Source of the DNA: Paraburkholderia youngii
GTDB taxonomy: Bacteria > Pseudomonadota > Gammaproteobacteria > Burkholderiales > Burkholderiaceae
DNA: 64,000 nt
Direction: 5' to 3'
NCBI RefSeq assembly: GCF_013366925.1
Contig: NZ_JAALDK010000001.1
Span: 6,260,001-6,324,000, forward strand
The translations under genes and the position numbers were made by a program. Of the stretch, positions 46,579-55,043 are shown in pieces (positions within the stretch are counted from its first letter, which is position 1; every line of letters begins with the position of its first letter). The notes beneath the pieces are model-generated. The model was not told the origin of the DNA. It saw only the letters and a list, made by a program, of their open reading frames with translations, and searched no databases.

Positions 46579-48960
46579 ATGACCGAATTCAAGGACACTC
46601 AACAGCAGCTCACGAAATTCCGCCTGCGCGTCGCGGCGGCGGGCCTGTTCGTGTTCGTCTGCTTCGGGCTGATCGGCTTTCGCTTCCTGTTCCTGCAGGT
46701 CTGGCACTACAGCAAGTACTCGCTGCAGGCCGATGAAAACCGCATCTCCGTCGCGCCGATCGTGCCGAACCGCGGCATCATCACCGACCGCAACGGCGTC
46801 GTGCTCGCGAAGAACTACTCGGCCTACACGCTCGAAATCACACCGTCGAAGCTGAACGACACGCTCGATAACGTGGTCGACAACCTCGCCACGGTAGTCT
46901 CGATCGACGCGCGCGACCGCCGCCGCTTCAAGAAGCTGCAGGAAGACTCGAAGAACTTCGAAAGTCTGCCGATCCGCACGCGCCTGAGCGACGACGAAGT
47001 CGCGCGCTTCACCGCGCAGCGCTTCCGTTTCCCCGGCGTCGAAGTGCGCGCGCGGCTGTTCCGTCAGTACCCGCTCGGGCCGACCGCCGCGCACGTGATC
47101 GGCTACATCGGACGGATTTCGCAGCGCGACCAGGACCGTATCGACGACGCCAGCGATCAGAACGACAGCGATCCGGACCACTACGATCCGCGTCTGGACG
47201 CGAACAACTACAAGGGCACCGATTACATCGGCAAGATCGGGGTCGAGCAGAGCTACGAAACCGAGTTGCACGGTCAGACCGGCTTCGAGGAAGTCGAGGT
47301 GACGGCGGGCGGCCGCCCGGTGCGCACGCTGTCGCGCACCCAGGCGACGCCGGGCAACAACCTCGTGCTATCGCTCGACATCGGCCTTCAGCAGGTCGCC
47401 GAGCAGGCGTTCGCTGGACGTCGCGGCGCGCTCGTGGCGATCGAGCCGTCCACCGGCGACGTGCTCGCGTTCGTGTCGGCGCCGAGCTTCGACCCGAATT
47501 CATTCGTCGACGGCATCGACCAGCAGACCTGGGACGAGTTGAACAACTCGCCCGACCATCCGCTGCTGAACCGGCCGCTACACGGCACCTACCCACCAGG
47601 CTCGACCTACAAGCCGTTCATGGCGCTCGCCGCGCTGTCGCTGCACAAGCGCACGCCGAGCTGGGGCTTCCAGGACCCCGGCTACTACACGTTCGGCGGC
47701 CACACGTTCCGCAACGACGTGCGCTCGGGCCAGGGTTGGGTGGACATGAACCGTGCGATCGTCGTGTCGAACGACACGTACTTCTACATGCTCGCGCACG
47801 ATCTCGGCGTCAACAACATCGCGAACTTCATGAAACCGTGGGGCTTCGGGCAGATCACCGGCATCGACATCGCCGGCGAAGCGAAGGGCATCCTGCCGTC
47901 GACCGACTGGAAGCGCCACGCGTACCGCAAACCCGAGCAGCAGAAGTGGTACGAAGGCGAGACGGTCAGCCTCGGCATCGGCCAGGGCTACAACTCGTTC
48001 ACGATCCTGCAGCTCGCGCATGCCACCGCAACGCTCGCGAACAACGGCGTCGTGATGAAGCCGCACCTCGTGCGCGACATCGAGAATCCGATCACGAAGG
48101 ACACGCGGCCGGTGGTGCGCGACCCGAGTGACAGGATCGCGGTCAAGCAGCAGGACATCGACTTCATCAAGCATGCGATGGAAGGCGTGGTCACGAACGG
48201 CACGGCGGCCAAGGTGTTCGCCGGCGCGGCGTACCAGGCGGCGGGCAAGACCGGTACCGCGCAGGTGTACTCGCTGCAAGGCGCGAACTACAAGGGTCAC
48301 GCGATCGCTGAGAATTTGCGCGATCACGCGCTGTTCATCGCGTTCGCGCCCGTCGAGCAACCGAAGATCGCGCTCGCGCTGATCGTCGAAAACGGCGGCT
48401 GGGGCGCGGAGGCGGCCGGTCCGATCGCGCGCAGGGTGCTCGACTATTACCTGGTCGGCAAGAACAAGCCCGGCGTGGTCGAAGCAGCCGTCGCGGCAGC
48501 GGCATCTAACACCGCCGAAGCGTCCGCGCCACAGGTCGGTGAAACGCCGGCGCAGCATGAGGGCGCTCAGCCGCTCAGGATCGCGGCGGGCTTCAAGGCA
48601 CTGCCGGTGCCGGGGGCGGCGGCTGCCGCGGCGGCCTCGGGTGCGTCGGCGGCTGTTGCGGCTTCGGGCGCGAACGGCGCGTCCGTGCCGGTGGCGGCAT
48701 CGGCTGGCGCGGCGGCAACGGTGCCGGCCAGCGCACCGGCAGCGGCAGCGGCTTCGGCCAGTGCGGCGCGGGCGGCGTCGGCGGCCAGGCCGGCATCGGC
48801 TTCGGCCGCGGCAAAGAAATCCGCGTCGCGTACGTCCGACGCCCCGCACAAACCCCGTCCGGCCAGCGAGCCGGCGCCGAGCGTCGCGGCCCCATCGCGC
48901 GAGGACAGCGTCCAGGGCGCGTCACCGCGCCAGCCCGCCACCGGCGGTATCGACGAATAA
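46579..48960 (+). CDS. mrdA: Penicillin-binding protein 2 with Ala-rich C-terminal tail
   Basis: A 793-residue class B transpeptidase for wall elongation. Membrane helix about 20-41, pedestal domain, then the catalytic set Ser342-Thr-Tyr-Lys345, Ser397-Asn-Asp399 and Lys557-Thr-Gly559. The ATG at 46579 fits the family N-terminus better than an in-frame TTG at 46567. After about residue 634 comes a 160-residue Ala/Ser/Pro/Val-rich tail, making it far longer than E. coli PBP2 (633). The tail is periplasmic by topology. rodA starts 10 bases later. Confidence 0.95.
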   Translation: MTEFKDTQQQLTKFRLRVAAAGLFVFVCFGLIGFRFLFLQVWHYSKYSLQADENRISVAPIVPNRGIITDRNGVVLAKNYSAYTLEITPSKLNDTLDNVVDNLATVVSIDARDRRRFKKLQEDSKNFESLPIRTRLSDDEVARFTAQRFRFPGVEVRARLFRQYPLGPTAAHVIGYIGRISQRDQDRIDDASDQNDSDPDHYDPRLDANNYKGTDYIGKIGVEQSYETELHGQTGFEEVEVTAGGRPVRTLSRTQATPGNNLVLSLDIGLQQVAEQAFAGRRGALVAIEPSTGDVLAFVSAPSFDPNSFVDGIDQQTWDELNNSPDHPLLNRPLHGTYPPGSTYKPFMALAALSLHKRTPSWGFQDPGYYTFGGHTFRNDVRSGQGWVDMNRAIVVSNDTYFYMLAHDLGVNNIANFMKPWGFGQITGIDIAGEAKGILPSTDWKRHAYRKPEQQKWYEGETVSLGIGQGYNSFTILQLAHATATLANNGVVMKPHLVRDIENPITKDTRPVVRDPSDRIAVKQQDIDFIKHAMEGVVTNGTAAKVFAGAAYQAAGKTGTAQVYSLQGANYKGHAIAENLRDHALFIAFAPVEQPKIALALIVENGGWGAEAAGPIARRVLDYYLVGKNKPGVVEAAVAAAASNTAEASAPQVGETPAQHEGAQPLRIAAGFKALPVPGAAAAAAASGASAAVAASGANGASVPVAASAGAAATVPASAPAAAAASASAARAASAARPASASAAAKKSASRTSDAPHKPRPASEPAPSVAAPSREDSVQGASPRQPATGGIDE

Positions 48961-48970
48961 GGAGAAAGGC

Positions 48971-50119
48971 ATGCAATTCGACAAGCGCGCCTGGCTCGAC
49001 CGCATCAAGCGGATGTTCGCGGGCTTCGACCGTCCGCTCGCCCTGATCGTGTTTCTGCTGCTGTGCGTCGGCATCGTCACGCTGTACAGCGCGAGTCTCG
49101 ATATGCCGGGCCGCGTCGAAGACCAGTTGCGCAACATCCTGCTCACCTTCGTGCTGATGTGGGGGCTCGCCAATGTGCCGCCCAACACGCTGATGCGCTT
49201 CGCGGTCCCGCTTTACACGTTCGGGATCGCGTTACTGGTCGCGGTCGCGATGTTCGGTCTCACGCGCAAGGGCGCGAAGCGCTGGATCAACGTCGGCGTG
49301 GTGATCCAGCCATCGGAAATACTGAAGATCGCGACACCGCTGATGCTCGCCTGGTACTACCAGCGCCGCGAAGGCGTGATGCGCTGGTACGACTACCTGG
49401 TCGGCTTCGCGATCCTCATCGTGCCGGTCGGCCTGATCGCGAAGCAGCCCGACCTCGGCACGGCCGTGCTCGTGTTCGCCGCCGGCCTGTTCGTGATTTA
49501 CTTCGCGGGGCTGAGTTTCAAGCTGATCGTGCCGGTGCTGATCGCAGGCGTGATCGCGGTTGTGTCGATCGCGGCGTTCCAGGACAAGATCTGTCAGCCC
49601 GAAGTGCAGTGGCCGCTGATGCACGACTATCAGAAGCACCGTATCTGCACCTTGCTCGATCCGACCTCGGACCCGCTCGGCAAAGGCTTCCACACGATTC
49701 AGGCGGTGATAGCGATCGGTTCGGGCGGCCCGCTCGGCAAGGGCTGGCTGAAGGGAACGCAAGCGCATCTGGAGTTCATCCCCGAAAAGCACACCGACTT
49801 CATCTTCGCGGTGTTTTCGGAAGAGTTCGGATTGGCGGGCGGGATCGTGCTGCTCACGCTGTACATGCTATTGATCGCGCGCGGGCTCTACATCGCAGCC
49901 AATGGCGCGACCTTGTTCGGGCGATTATTGGCCGGCTCGTTGACGATGGCGTTCTTCACGTACGCGTTCGTCAATATCGGCATGGTGAGCGGCATTCTGC
50001 CGGTGGTCGGCGTGCCGTTGCCATTCATGAGTTACGGCGGCACCGCGCTGACTACACTGGGTGTCGCGACCGGGCTGATCATGAGTGTCGCGCGACAGAA
50101 GCGGTTGATGCAGAGCTAA
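48971..50119 (+). CDS. rodA: Rod shape peptidoglycan polymerase RodA
   Basis: A 382-residue SEDS-family glycosyltransferase that polymerises lipid II together with PBP2. About ten membrane helices; family segments include KRWINVGVVIQPSEILK, KQPDLGTA and the FIPEKHTDFIFAV loop with GVPLPFMSYGG near the end. Set off by an AAGGAGAAAGG ribosome site. Terminates at a bidirectional hairpin. Confidence 0.96.
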   Translation: MQFDKRAWLDRIKRMFAGFDRPLALIVFLLLCVGIVTLYSASLDMPGRVEDQLRNILLTFVLMWGLANVPPNTLMRFAVPLYTFGIALLVAVAMFGLTRKGAKRWINVGVVIQPSEILKIATPLMLAWYYQRREGVMRWYDYLVGFAILIVPVGLIAKQPDLGTAVLVFAAGLFVIYFAGLSFKLIVPVLIAGVIAVVSIAAFQDKICQPEVQWPLMHDYQKHRICTLLDPTSDPLGKGFHTIQAVIAIGSGGPLGKGWLKGTQAHLEFIPEKHTDFIFAVFSEEFGLAGGIVLLTLYMLLIARGLYIAANGATLFGRLLAGSLTMAFFTYAFVNIGMVSGILPVVGVPLPFMSYGGTALTTLGVATGLIMSVARQKRLMQS

Positions 50120-50153
50120 GCGTAGCCAACGGCACGCAGCAATCGAAAATGCC

Positions 50154-50182
50154 AAAAGGGCGCTCGTTGCGAGCGCCCTTTT
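50154..50182. terminator. Bidirectional terminator after rodA
   Basis: A perfect 13-bp stem AAAAGGGCGCTCG / CGAGCGCCCTTTT with loop TTG, serving rodA (plus) and the SEL1 protein (minus). Confidence 0.92.
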
Positions 50183-50199
50183 GCTTGACTGCTGCTTCA

Positions 50200-50937
50200 C
50201 TACTGGGGTTTCACTTCCTTCTGATCGCGCAACTGCGCGCTCAACTGCTGATACTTCAGGCGCGCGGCCGGATCGCCCTGTGCCGCCGCGGCCGCGTAAT
50301 ACGCGCGCGCCACATTCAGATTCCGGTCGACACCATCGCCGCCGCGCTCGTAGAACGAGCCGGTCACATACTGCGCGGTCATGTCGCCGCCCTGCGCCGC
50401 CTTCTTGTACCAGACGAACGCCTGCTTGTTGTCGCGCTCGGTACCACGTCCGTCGAGGAACTGATTCGCGAGCGCGAGTTCCGCCTGCACATGACCCTGC
50501 GCGGCGGCCTTCATGAACCAGCGATGCGCCTCCACCGGGTCGCGCTCGACGAACTCGCCATCGTCGTACATCTTGCCGTACACGTATTGCGCGTGCGACA
50601 TGTTCGCGTCGGCGGCCTTGCGCAGCCACTTCTTGCCTTCGTCGACGTTGACCGGCGTGCCTTCGCCGTTGAGCAGCATCATCGCGTAGTTGAACTGGGC
50701 GAGCCGGCTGCCGCGCTCGGCGGCCTCGCGGAATTCGGTCAGCGCAGCGGCGAGGTTGCCGGCGTTGTAATCGGCCACCGCGGATTGCGTCTGCGGATCG
50801 TTCGACCTGGCGACGTGATCCTGTGCGTACGCGGCGCTCCACGCGGTACTCGCGAGCAGCGCCGCCGCCGTAATGATCACTTGAGCGATCACCCGCGCAA
50901 TCCTCGGCCCGGCGCCCCCCTGCACTCTGCCGTTCAT
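50200..50937 (-). CDS. Exported SEL1/TPR-repeat protein
   Basis: A 245-residue protein with a signal peptide (about 1-39, cleavage near AYA-QD). Five or so SEL1-like repeats follow (about 55-225), with units such as AQFNYAMMLLNGEGTPVN, AQYVYGKMYDDGEFVERD and AELALANQFLDGRGTERD. Probably a periplasmic protein-interaction scaffold. Its start overlaps the stop of the upstream aldolase gene, an unexpected pairing of an exported scaffold with a cytosolic enzyme. Confidence 0.87.
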   Translation of the reverse strand: MNGRVQGGAGPRIARVIAQVIITAAALLASTAWSAAYAQDHVARSNDPQTQSAVADYNAGNLAAALTEFREAAERGSRLAQFNYAMMLLNGEGTPVNVDEGKKWLRKAADANMSHAQYVYGKMYDDGEFVERDPVEAHRWFMKAAAQGHVQAELALANQFLDGRGTERDNKQAFVWYKKAAQGGDMTAQYVTGSFYERGGDGVDRNLNVARAYYAAAAAQGDPAARLKYQQLSAQLRDQKEVKPQ

Positions 50938-51716
50938 GACCTCACCTCCTGTAATGCCTGGCGCGTCGCGCGCAACATCCAGATCACGTCGGCGGCCAGC
51001 GCCACGAAGCGAAAGCCCGCGTCGCGATGCTGCCGCGCGCCGGCCACGTCCATTGCGAAGATGCCGGCGGCAATGCCGGCTTGGTCGGCCGCGCTGACAA
51101 TGCGCGCCATCGCCGCCTGCACGTCCGCGTGCTTCGCGTCGCCGAGATGACCGAGGCTCGCGGCCAGATCGGCCGGCCCGACGAACACGCAGTCGACGCC
51201 CGGCGTCGCCGCGATCCGCTCGACCTCGCGCAAGCCGCGCGCCGATTCGATCTGCACAATCGTCGCGATTTGTGCGTTCGCCGTCTGCACGTAGTCGCGT
51301 CGCATGCCGTAGCCGGCCGCACGCACGACGCCCGCGACACCGCGCAGGCCGTCGAGTGCCTCCGCGGTCGGATATTGGGTGAGCCGCACGGCGCGTGCCG
51401 CGTCTTCAGCGGATTCGATGTTCGGGAACATCAGCGTGCGCGCGCCGGCGTCGAGCACGCGCTTGACGAGCCAGGGCTCGCTCGCGGGCACGCGCACCAC
51501 CGGCTCGCTCGGCAGATGGGCGGCGGCGATCGCGCGCAATTGCGACTCGACGCCGCCGCTATCGTTCGGCGCGTGCTCCATGTCGATCAGCAGCCAGTCG
51601 AAGCCGGCGTGCGCGAGCGCTTCGGCGGCGGCCTCGCTGCCGAGCGACAACCACAGCCCGAACAGCGGCGCGTTGTCCTTCAGACGTTGTTTGAGGGAGT
51701 TGGTGAAGGTGCTCAT
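50934..51716 (-). CDS. HpcH/HpaI-family aldolase
   Basis: A 260-residue class II (metal-dependent) aldolase of the HpcH/HpaI family. The N-terminal LFGLWLSLGS, WLLIDMEHAPND with the catalytic-site His48, and VDCVFVGPADLAASLG are typical. Members cleave 4-hydroxy-2-oxoheptanedioate or related 2-oxo acids to pyruvate and an aldehyde. No aromatic catabolic genes surround it, so the in vivo substrate is open. Overlaps the SEL1 gene by four bases. Confidence 0.88.
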   Translation of the reverse strand: MSTFTNSLKQRLKDNAPLFGLWLSLGSEAAAEALAHAGFDWLLIDMEHAPNDSGGVESQLRAIAAAHLPSEPVVRVPASEPWLVKRVLDAGARTLMFPNIESAEDAARAVRLTQYPTAEALDGLRGVAGVVRAAGYGMRRDYVQTANAQIATIVQIESARGLREVERIAATPGVDCVFVGPADLAASLGHLGDAKHADVQAAMARIVSAADQAGIAAGIFAMDVAGARQHRDAGFRFVALAADVIWMLRATRQALQEVRS

Positions 51717-51919
51717 CGGCTGGCCTCGCGCAGGTTTGCAATGCGAAGCGGGGCCAGATAGCGAATCAGGCAGGCACCGGGGCGCTGACGGCCTCGATGC
51801 CTGCTGCGACGCGATGCGGTGACCGGCATGTCTCGCTCCGTGTGTTGGTCGGAACGATCATACCGTGACAATAACGCGAGAGTTCGCTCGCGCGGCGGGG
51901 TGTGGATTCAGGCGGGAAG

Positions 51920-52366
51920 CTAGTCGCGGACCACGTCGGCCCAGCAGTTCGGCGTCTCGTACAGACGCACTTTATGCAGGCGCAGGTTCACGCCGTAGTG
52001 CGCGTCGTAGACGTTCGCGAGGATATCGAATGCAATCGCGGCGAGGTTTTCGACGGTGGGAATGCGATCGATCACGACCGTCTTGTGACCCGCCATGCTG
52101 TCGAGAAAGCCACGCACCTGCGTGTCGCCTTCGTAGACGAGAAACGCGTGGTCCCACTTGTCGACCAGGTGCTCGTTTGCGAGCGACTTCACGTCGGCGA
52201 AATCCATCACCATGCCGCGGTCGGGCGCGCCTTCGGTGTCGACCAGATCGCCTTGGAGCGTGATTTCGAGCACATAGCGATGGCCGTGCAGATTACGGCA
52301 CTGGCTGCGGTGATCGGGGATGCGGTGGCCCGCGTCGAATTCGAGTTTTCGGGTAATCGTCAGCAC
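51920..52366 (-). CDS. queD: 6-carboxy-5,6,7,8-tetrahydropterin synthase
   Basis: A 148-residue enzyme of queuosine/preQ0 synthesis acting after GTP cyclohydrolase. The zinc His residues and nucleophile Cys are in FDAGHRIPDHRSQCRNLHGHRY near residues 10-31. The catalytic KWDHAFLV segment follows. Six bases downstream of queE in one unit with queC. Confidence 0.94.
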   Translation of the reverse strand: MLTITRKLEFDAGHRIPDHRSQCRNLHGHRYVLEITLQGDLVDTEGAPDRGMVMDFADVKSLANEHLVDKWDHAFLVYEGDTQVRGFLDSMAGHKTVVIDRIPTVENLAAIAFDILANVYDAHYGVNLRLHKVRLYETPNCWADVVRD

Positions 52367-52372
52367 GGCAAA

Positions 52373-53005
52373 TCAGGGAATGTTCAGATACTTGTGAGTC
52401 TGCATCGACAGGCGCCACTGCGGATGACGCTTGCACCAGTCGATCGCGAGCTTCGTGTTGATGTCGCGCGACGGACCGTCCATCGGCTGGACGAGGAAAT
52501 ACTCGAAGTCGAGCTTCGCGTAGTCGGCGAGGCGCTGGTTGTCCTGCGGGATCACGACCTTCAGTTCGTTGCCCTTCGTCACGACGAGCGGCGCGTCGGC
52601 CTTCGGGCTCACGCAGATCCAGTCGATCGTGTCGAGCACCGGCAGCGAGCCGTTGGTCTCGATCGCGATCTCGAAGCCGGCCGCGTGCAGCGCGTCGACG
52701 AGCGGCTGATCGATCTGCAGCATCGGCTCGCCGCCGGTGCACACGACGAAGCGTTCGCCCTCGCCTTGCGGCCATTGCGACGCGATCATCGCGACGAGTT
52801 CGTCAGGTGTGCGGTACTTGCCGCCGTTCTCTCCGTCGGTGCCGACGAAGTCGGTGTCGCAGAAACGGCAGACGGCTTCCGCGCGATCCTCTTCGCGGCC
52901 CGACCACAGATTGCAGCCTGCAAAACGGCAGAACACGGCCGGCCGCCCGGCATTCGCGCCCTCGCCCTGCAACGTGTAGAAGATTTCCTTGACCGCGTAC
53001 GTCAT
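52373..53005 (-). CDS. queE: 7-carboxy-7-deazaguanine synthase (radical SAM)
   Basis: A 210-residue radical SAM enzyme that contracts the pterin ring in queuosine synthesis. The iron-sulfur ligands are Cys31, Cys46 and Cys49, a CX14CX2C spacing characteristic of the Burkholderia-type QueE rather than the usual CX3CX2C. The frame is open upstream to 53062, but the ATG at 53005 gives the family N-terminus MTYAVKEIFYTLQGEG. Confidence 0.94.
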   Translation of the reverse strand: MTYAVKEIFYTLQGEGANAGRPAVFCRFAGCNLWSGREEDRAEAVCRFCDTDFVGTDGENGGKYRTPDELVAMIASQWPQGEGERFVVCTGGEPMLQIDQPLVDALHAAGFEIAIETNGSLPVLDTIDWICVSPKADAPLVVTKGNELKVVIPQDNQRLADYAKLDFEYFLVQPMDGPSRDINTKLAIDWCKRHPQWRLSMQTHKYLNIP

Positions 53006-53058
53006 GCTGCTTTCTGTCCTGTGTTCCTGATCAATGATGCGCGCTCTTGCGCGAACCG

Positions 53059-53790
53059 TCACACGGGCTCGGTGACTTTCTCACCGGCGAGGTAAGCCTC
53101 ATAGCCACGTTTGCGCAACCGGCATGCCGGGCATTCGCCGCAGCCGAAGCCCCATGAATGCAGTTCGGCGCGTTCGCCGAGGTAGCAAGTGTGGGTCTCG
53201 ACGCGCACCAGTTCGACCAGTGCGTCGCCGCCGAGCTCGTGCGCGAGACGCCATGTGTCGGCCTTGTCGAGCCACATTAGCGGTGTCTCCAGCGCAAAAC
53301 GCTTGTCCATGCCGAGATTCAGCGCGACCTGCAACGCCTTCATCGTGTCGTCGCGGCAATCGGGGTAACCCGAGAAGTCCGTCTCGCACATCCCCCCGAC
53401 CAGCACCTGCAAACCGCGCCGATACGCGATGGCCGCGGCGATCGTCATGAACATCAGATTGCGGCCCGGCACGAACGTGTTCGGCAACCCATTGGCCGTG
53501 GCTTCGATCTCGATCTCGCGCGTCATCGCGGTGTCGCTGATCGCGCCGAGCAGCGACAGGTCGATCGTGTGATCGTCGCCGAGACGATCGGCCCACGCCG
53601 GAAACGCACGCACGACGGCCTGACGGAAACCCTCGCGGCATTCGAGCTCGACCCGATGACGCTGACCATAGTCGAAGCCGATCGTTTCGACCGTGTCGTA
53701 ACGATCGAGCGCCCACGCGAGACACGTGGCGGAATCCTGGCCGCCGGAAAACAGCACGAGCGCGCTACGCTTAGCGTCTTTGCGGATCAC
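53059..53790 (-). CDS. queC: 7-cyano-7-deazaguanine synthase
   Basis: A 243-residue ATP-dependent enzyme that makes preQ0. The PP-loop SGGQDS is at 15-20 and the zinc-binding cluster [14 protein letters not shown] near the C-terminus. The start codon is GTG (53788-53790), matching homologue length. First gene of queC-queE-queD on the minus strand. Confidence 0.95.
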   Translation of the reverse strand: MIRKDAKRSALVLFSGGQDSATCLAWALDRYDTVETIGFDYGQRHRVELECREGFRQAVVRAFPAWADRLGDDHTIDLSLLGAISDTAMTREIEIEATANGLPNTFVPGRNLMFMTIAAAIAYRRGLQVLVGGMCETDFSGYPDCRDDTMKALQVALNLGMDKRFALETPLMWLDKADTWRLAHELGGDALVELVRVETHTCYLGERAELHSWGFGCGECPACRLRKRGYEAYLAGEKVTEPV

Positions 53791-54147
53791 CGTGATACTC
53801 CGTGAATGAGAGCGCCACGTCGCGCTGCGCGAGGTGCGCTATGCGAGCAACGCGGCGCGACGTGTGCCGGCATTGTGCCGGCCCAAAGCAGTATAGGTCG
53901 CGCGTTGCGCGTGAACGTGGCTGGGCGCTTATACCGCCGATCGTCGGGCGAAGGATTGGGTGCTTCGGTGCGATACGCTCGGCACCGCATTCGCGCGGTA
54001 TACGACCGCGTGCGACGCCTGCATGCAAGTCCTTGAACTGGCGCGATTTTATCACGCGACACCGAATGTCACCGCCGCCTGTTGTCCAACGCGTCGCGGC
54101 TCCAACCGCATGGCGAGCCAAAGACGACTTGTCCGCCAAACGGAAAA
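53791..54147. other. Intergenic region between queC and the tRNA-Phe terminator
   Basis: No credible gene. The overlapping ORFs here are Arg/Cys-rich and lack ribosome sites. I looked for a preQ1-type riboswitch ahead of queC on the minus strand and did not recognise one. Confidence 0.4.
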
Positions 54148-54178
54148 GCCCCAGGAATCTTGCGATTTCCTGGGGCTG
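54148..54178 (-). terminator. tRNA-Phe terminator
   Basis: An 11-bp perfect stem (54148-54158 with 54168-54178; AGCCCCAGGAA / TTCCTGGGGCT) with a 9-base loop, followed on the minus strand by TTTTCC. It lies five bases after the tRNA CCA end. Confidence 0.88.
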
Positions 54179-54183
54179 AATCC

Positions 54184-54259
54184 TGGTGGCCTGGGGCGGA
54201 ATCGAACCACCGACACGCGGATTTTCAATCCGCTGCTCTACCAACTGAGCTACCGGGCC
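54184..54259 (-). tRNA. tRNA-Phe (GAA)
   Basis: A 76-base tRNA with encoded CCA (54184-54186). D arm GCTC/GAGC, anticodon stem GCGGA/TCCGC with loop TTGAAAA giving anticodon GAA, variable loop GTGTC and a T arm GGTGG/CCGCC with loop TTCGATT are all intact. The acceptor stem GGCCCGG / CCAGGCC has six pairs and one mismatch, C5-A68. A good promoter lies just upstream and a strong terminator just downstream, so it is a single-gene unit. Confidence 0.96.
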
Positions 54260-54272
54260 AACGAAGAACGAA

Positions 54273-54301
54273 ACTATATCAAGCGATCTGCAGTTCAGCA
54301 A
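54273..54301 (-). promoter_or_regulatory. tRNA-Phe promoter
   Basis: On the minus strand TTGCTG (54296-54301), exactly 17 bases, then TATAGT (54273-54278). Transcription would begin about seven bases before the tRNA. Confidence 0.7.
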
Positions 54302-54353
54302 GCCCTTTCATAAAAAATATTGCCGGGCCGCGTTTGCATGCAACAGGTGGCGC

Positions 54354-55043
54354 TCACTCGCCCTTGTTCTTGCCGAGATCGACGCCGAGTTGCTTCAGCT
54401 TGCGATAAAGATGCGTGCGCTCCAAACCGGTTTTCTCCGCGACGCGCGTCATGCTGCCGTTCTCGCGCGCGAGGTGATATTCGAAGTACGCGCGCTCGAA
54501 CGCGTCGCGCGCATCGCGCAGCGGAATGTCGAACGAGATGGACGCGGTTTGCGCGGCGAGCGCACCGCCGCCGACGCCATCGGCCGAAAGCATCGGCAAC
54601 GCGGCCGCCGACGCGACCGACGATGCGCTGACCGGCAACGCCGGCTTCGCGGCCACACCGCCGGGCACGGCCGCCGAGTTGCCGCGCGCGAGTCCCTGCT
54701 CGACCGCCTTCAGCAGCTTCTGCAACGCGATCGGCTTTTCGAGGAAGTTGAGCGCGCCGATCTTGGTGGCCTCGACCGCGGTGTCGATCGTCGCGTGACC
54801 GGACATCATGATGACGGGCATCGTCAATTGACCTTGCGCGGCCCATTCCTTGAGCAGCGTCACGCCGTCGGTGTCCGGCATCCAGATGTCGAGCAGCACG
54901 AGGTCCGGCGCCTGACGCAGCCGGAACTCGCGCGCCTCCTGCGCGTTTTCAGCGGCCTCCACGACGTGTCCCTCGTCGCTGAGGATCTCCGAGAGCAGTT
55001 CCCGGATGCCCATTTCATCATCTACCACCAGGATGGTTGCCAT
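54354..55043 (-). CDS. NtrX-like response regulator lacking the AAA+ domain
   Basis: A 229-residue regulator. The receiver (1-118) has phospho-acceptor Asp52 and Lys103 in FLEKPI. An Ala/Gly/Ser-rich linker (about 119-170) leads to an NtrC-family Fis helix-turn-helix (about 186-220, with GLERTHLYRKLKQLGV). The central sigma-54 AAA+ domain with GAFTGA is absent, so it cannot act as a classical enhancer-binding activator. It begins directly after the NtrY stop. Partner kinase and C-terminal sequence support the NtrX relationship. Confidence 0.9.
   Translation of the reverse strand: MATILVVDDEMGIRELLSEILSDEGHVVEAAENAQEAREFRLRQAPDLVLLDIWMPDTDGVTLLKEWAAQGQLTMPVIMMSGHATIDTAVEATKIGALNFLEKPIALQKLLKAVEQGLARGNSAAVPGGVAAKPALPVSASSVASAAALPMLSADGVGGGALAAQTASISFDIPLRDARDAFERAYFEYHLARENGSMTRVAEKTGLERTHLYRKLKQLGVDLGKNKGE

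Noticed and set aside
54354..55043. Frameshift explaining the missing AAA+ domain
   Set aside because: The 229-codon frame runs without interruption from receiver to helix-turn-helix and there is no room for a remnant, so it looks like a true short architecture.
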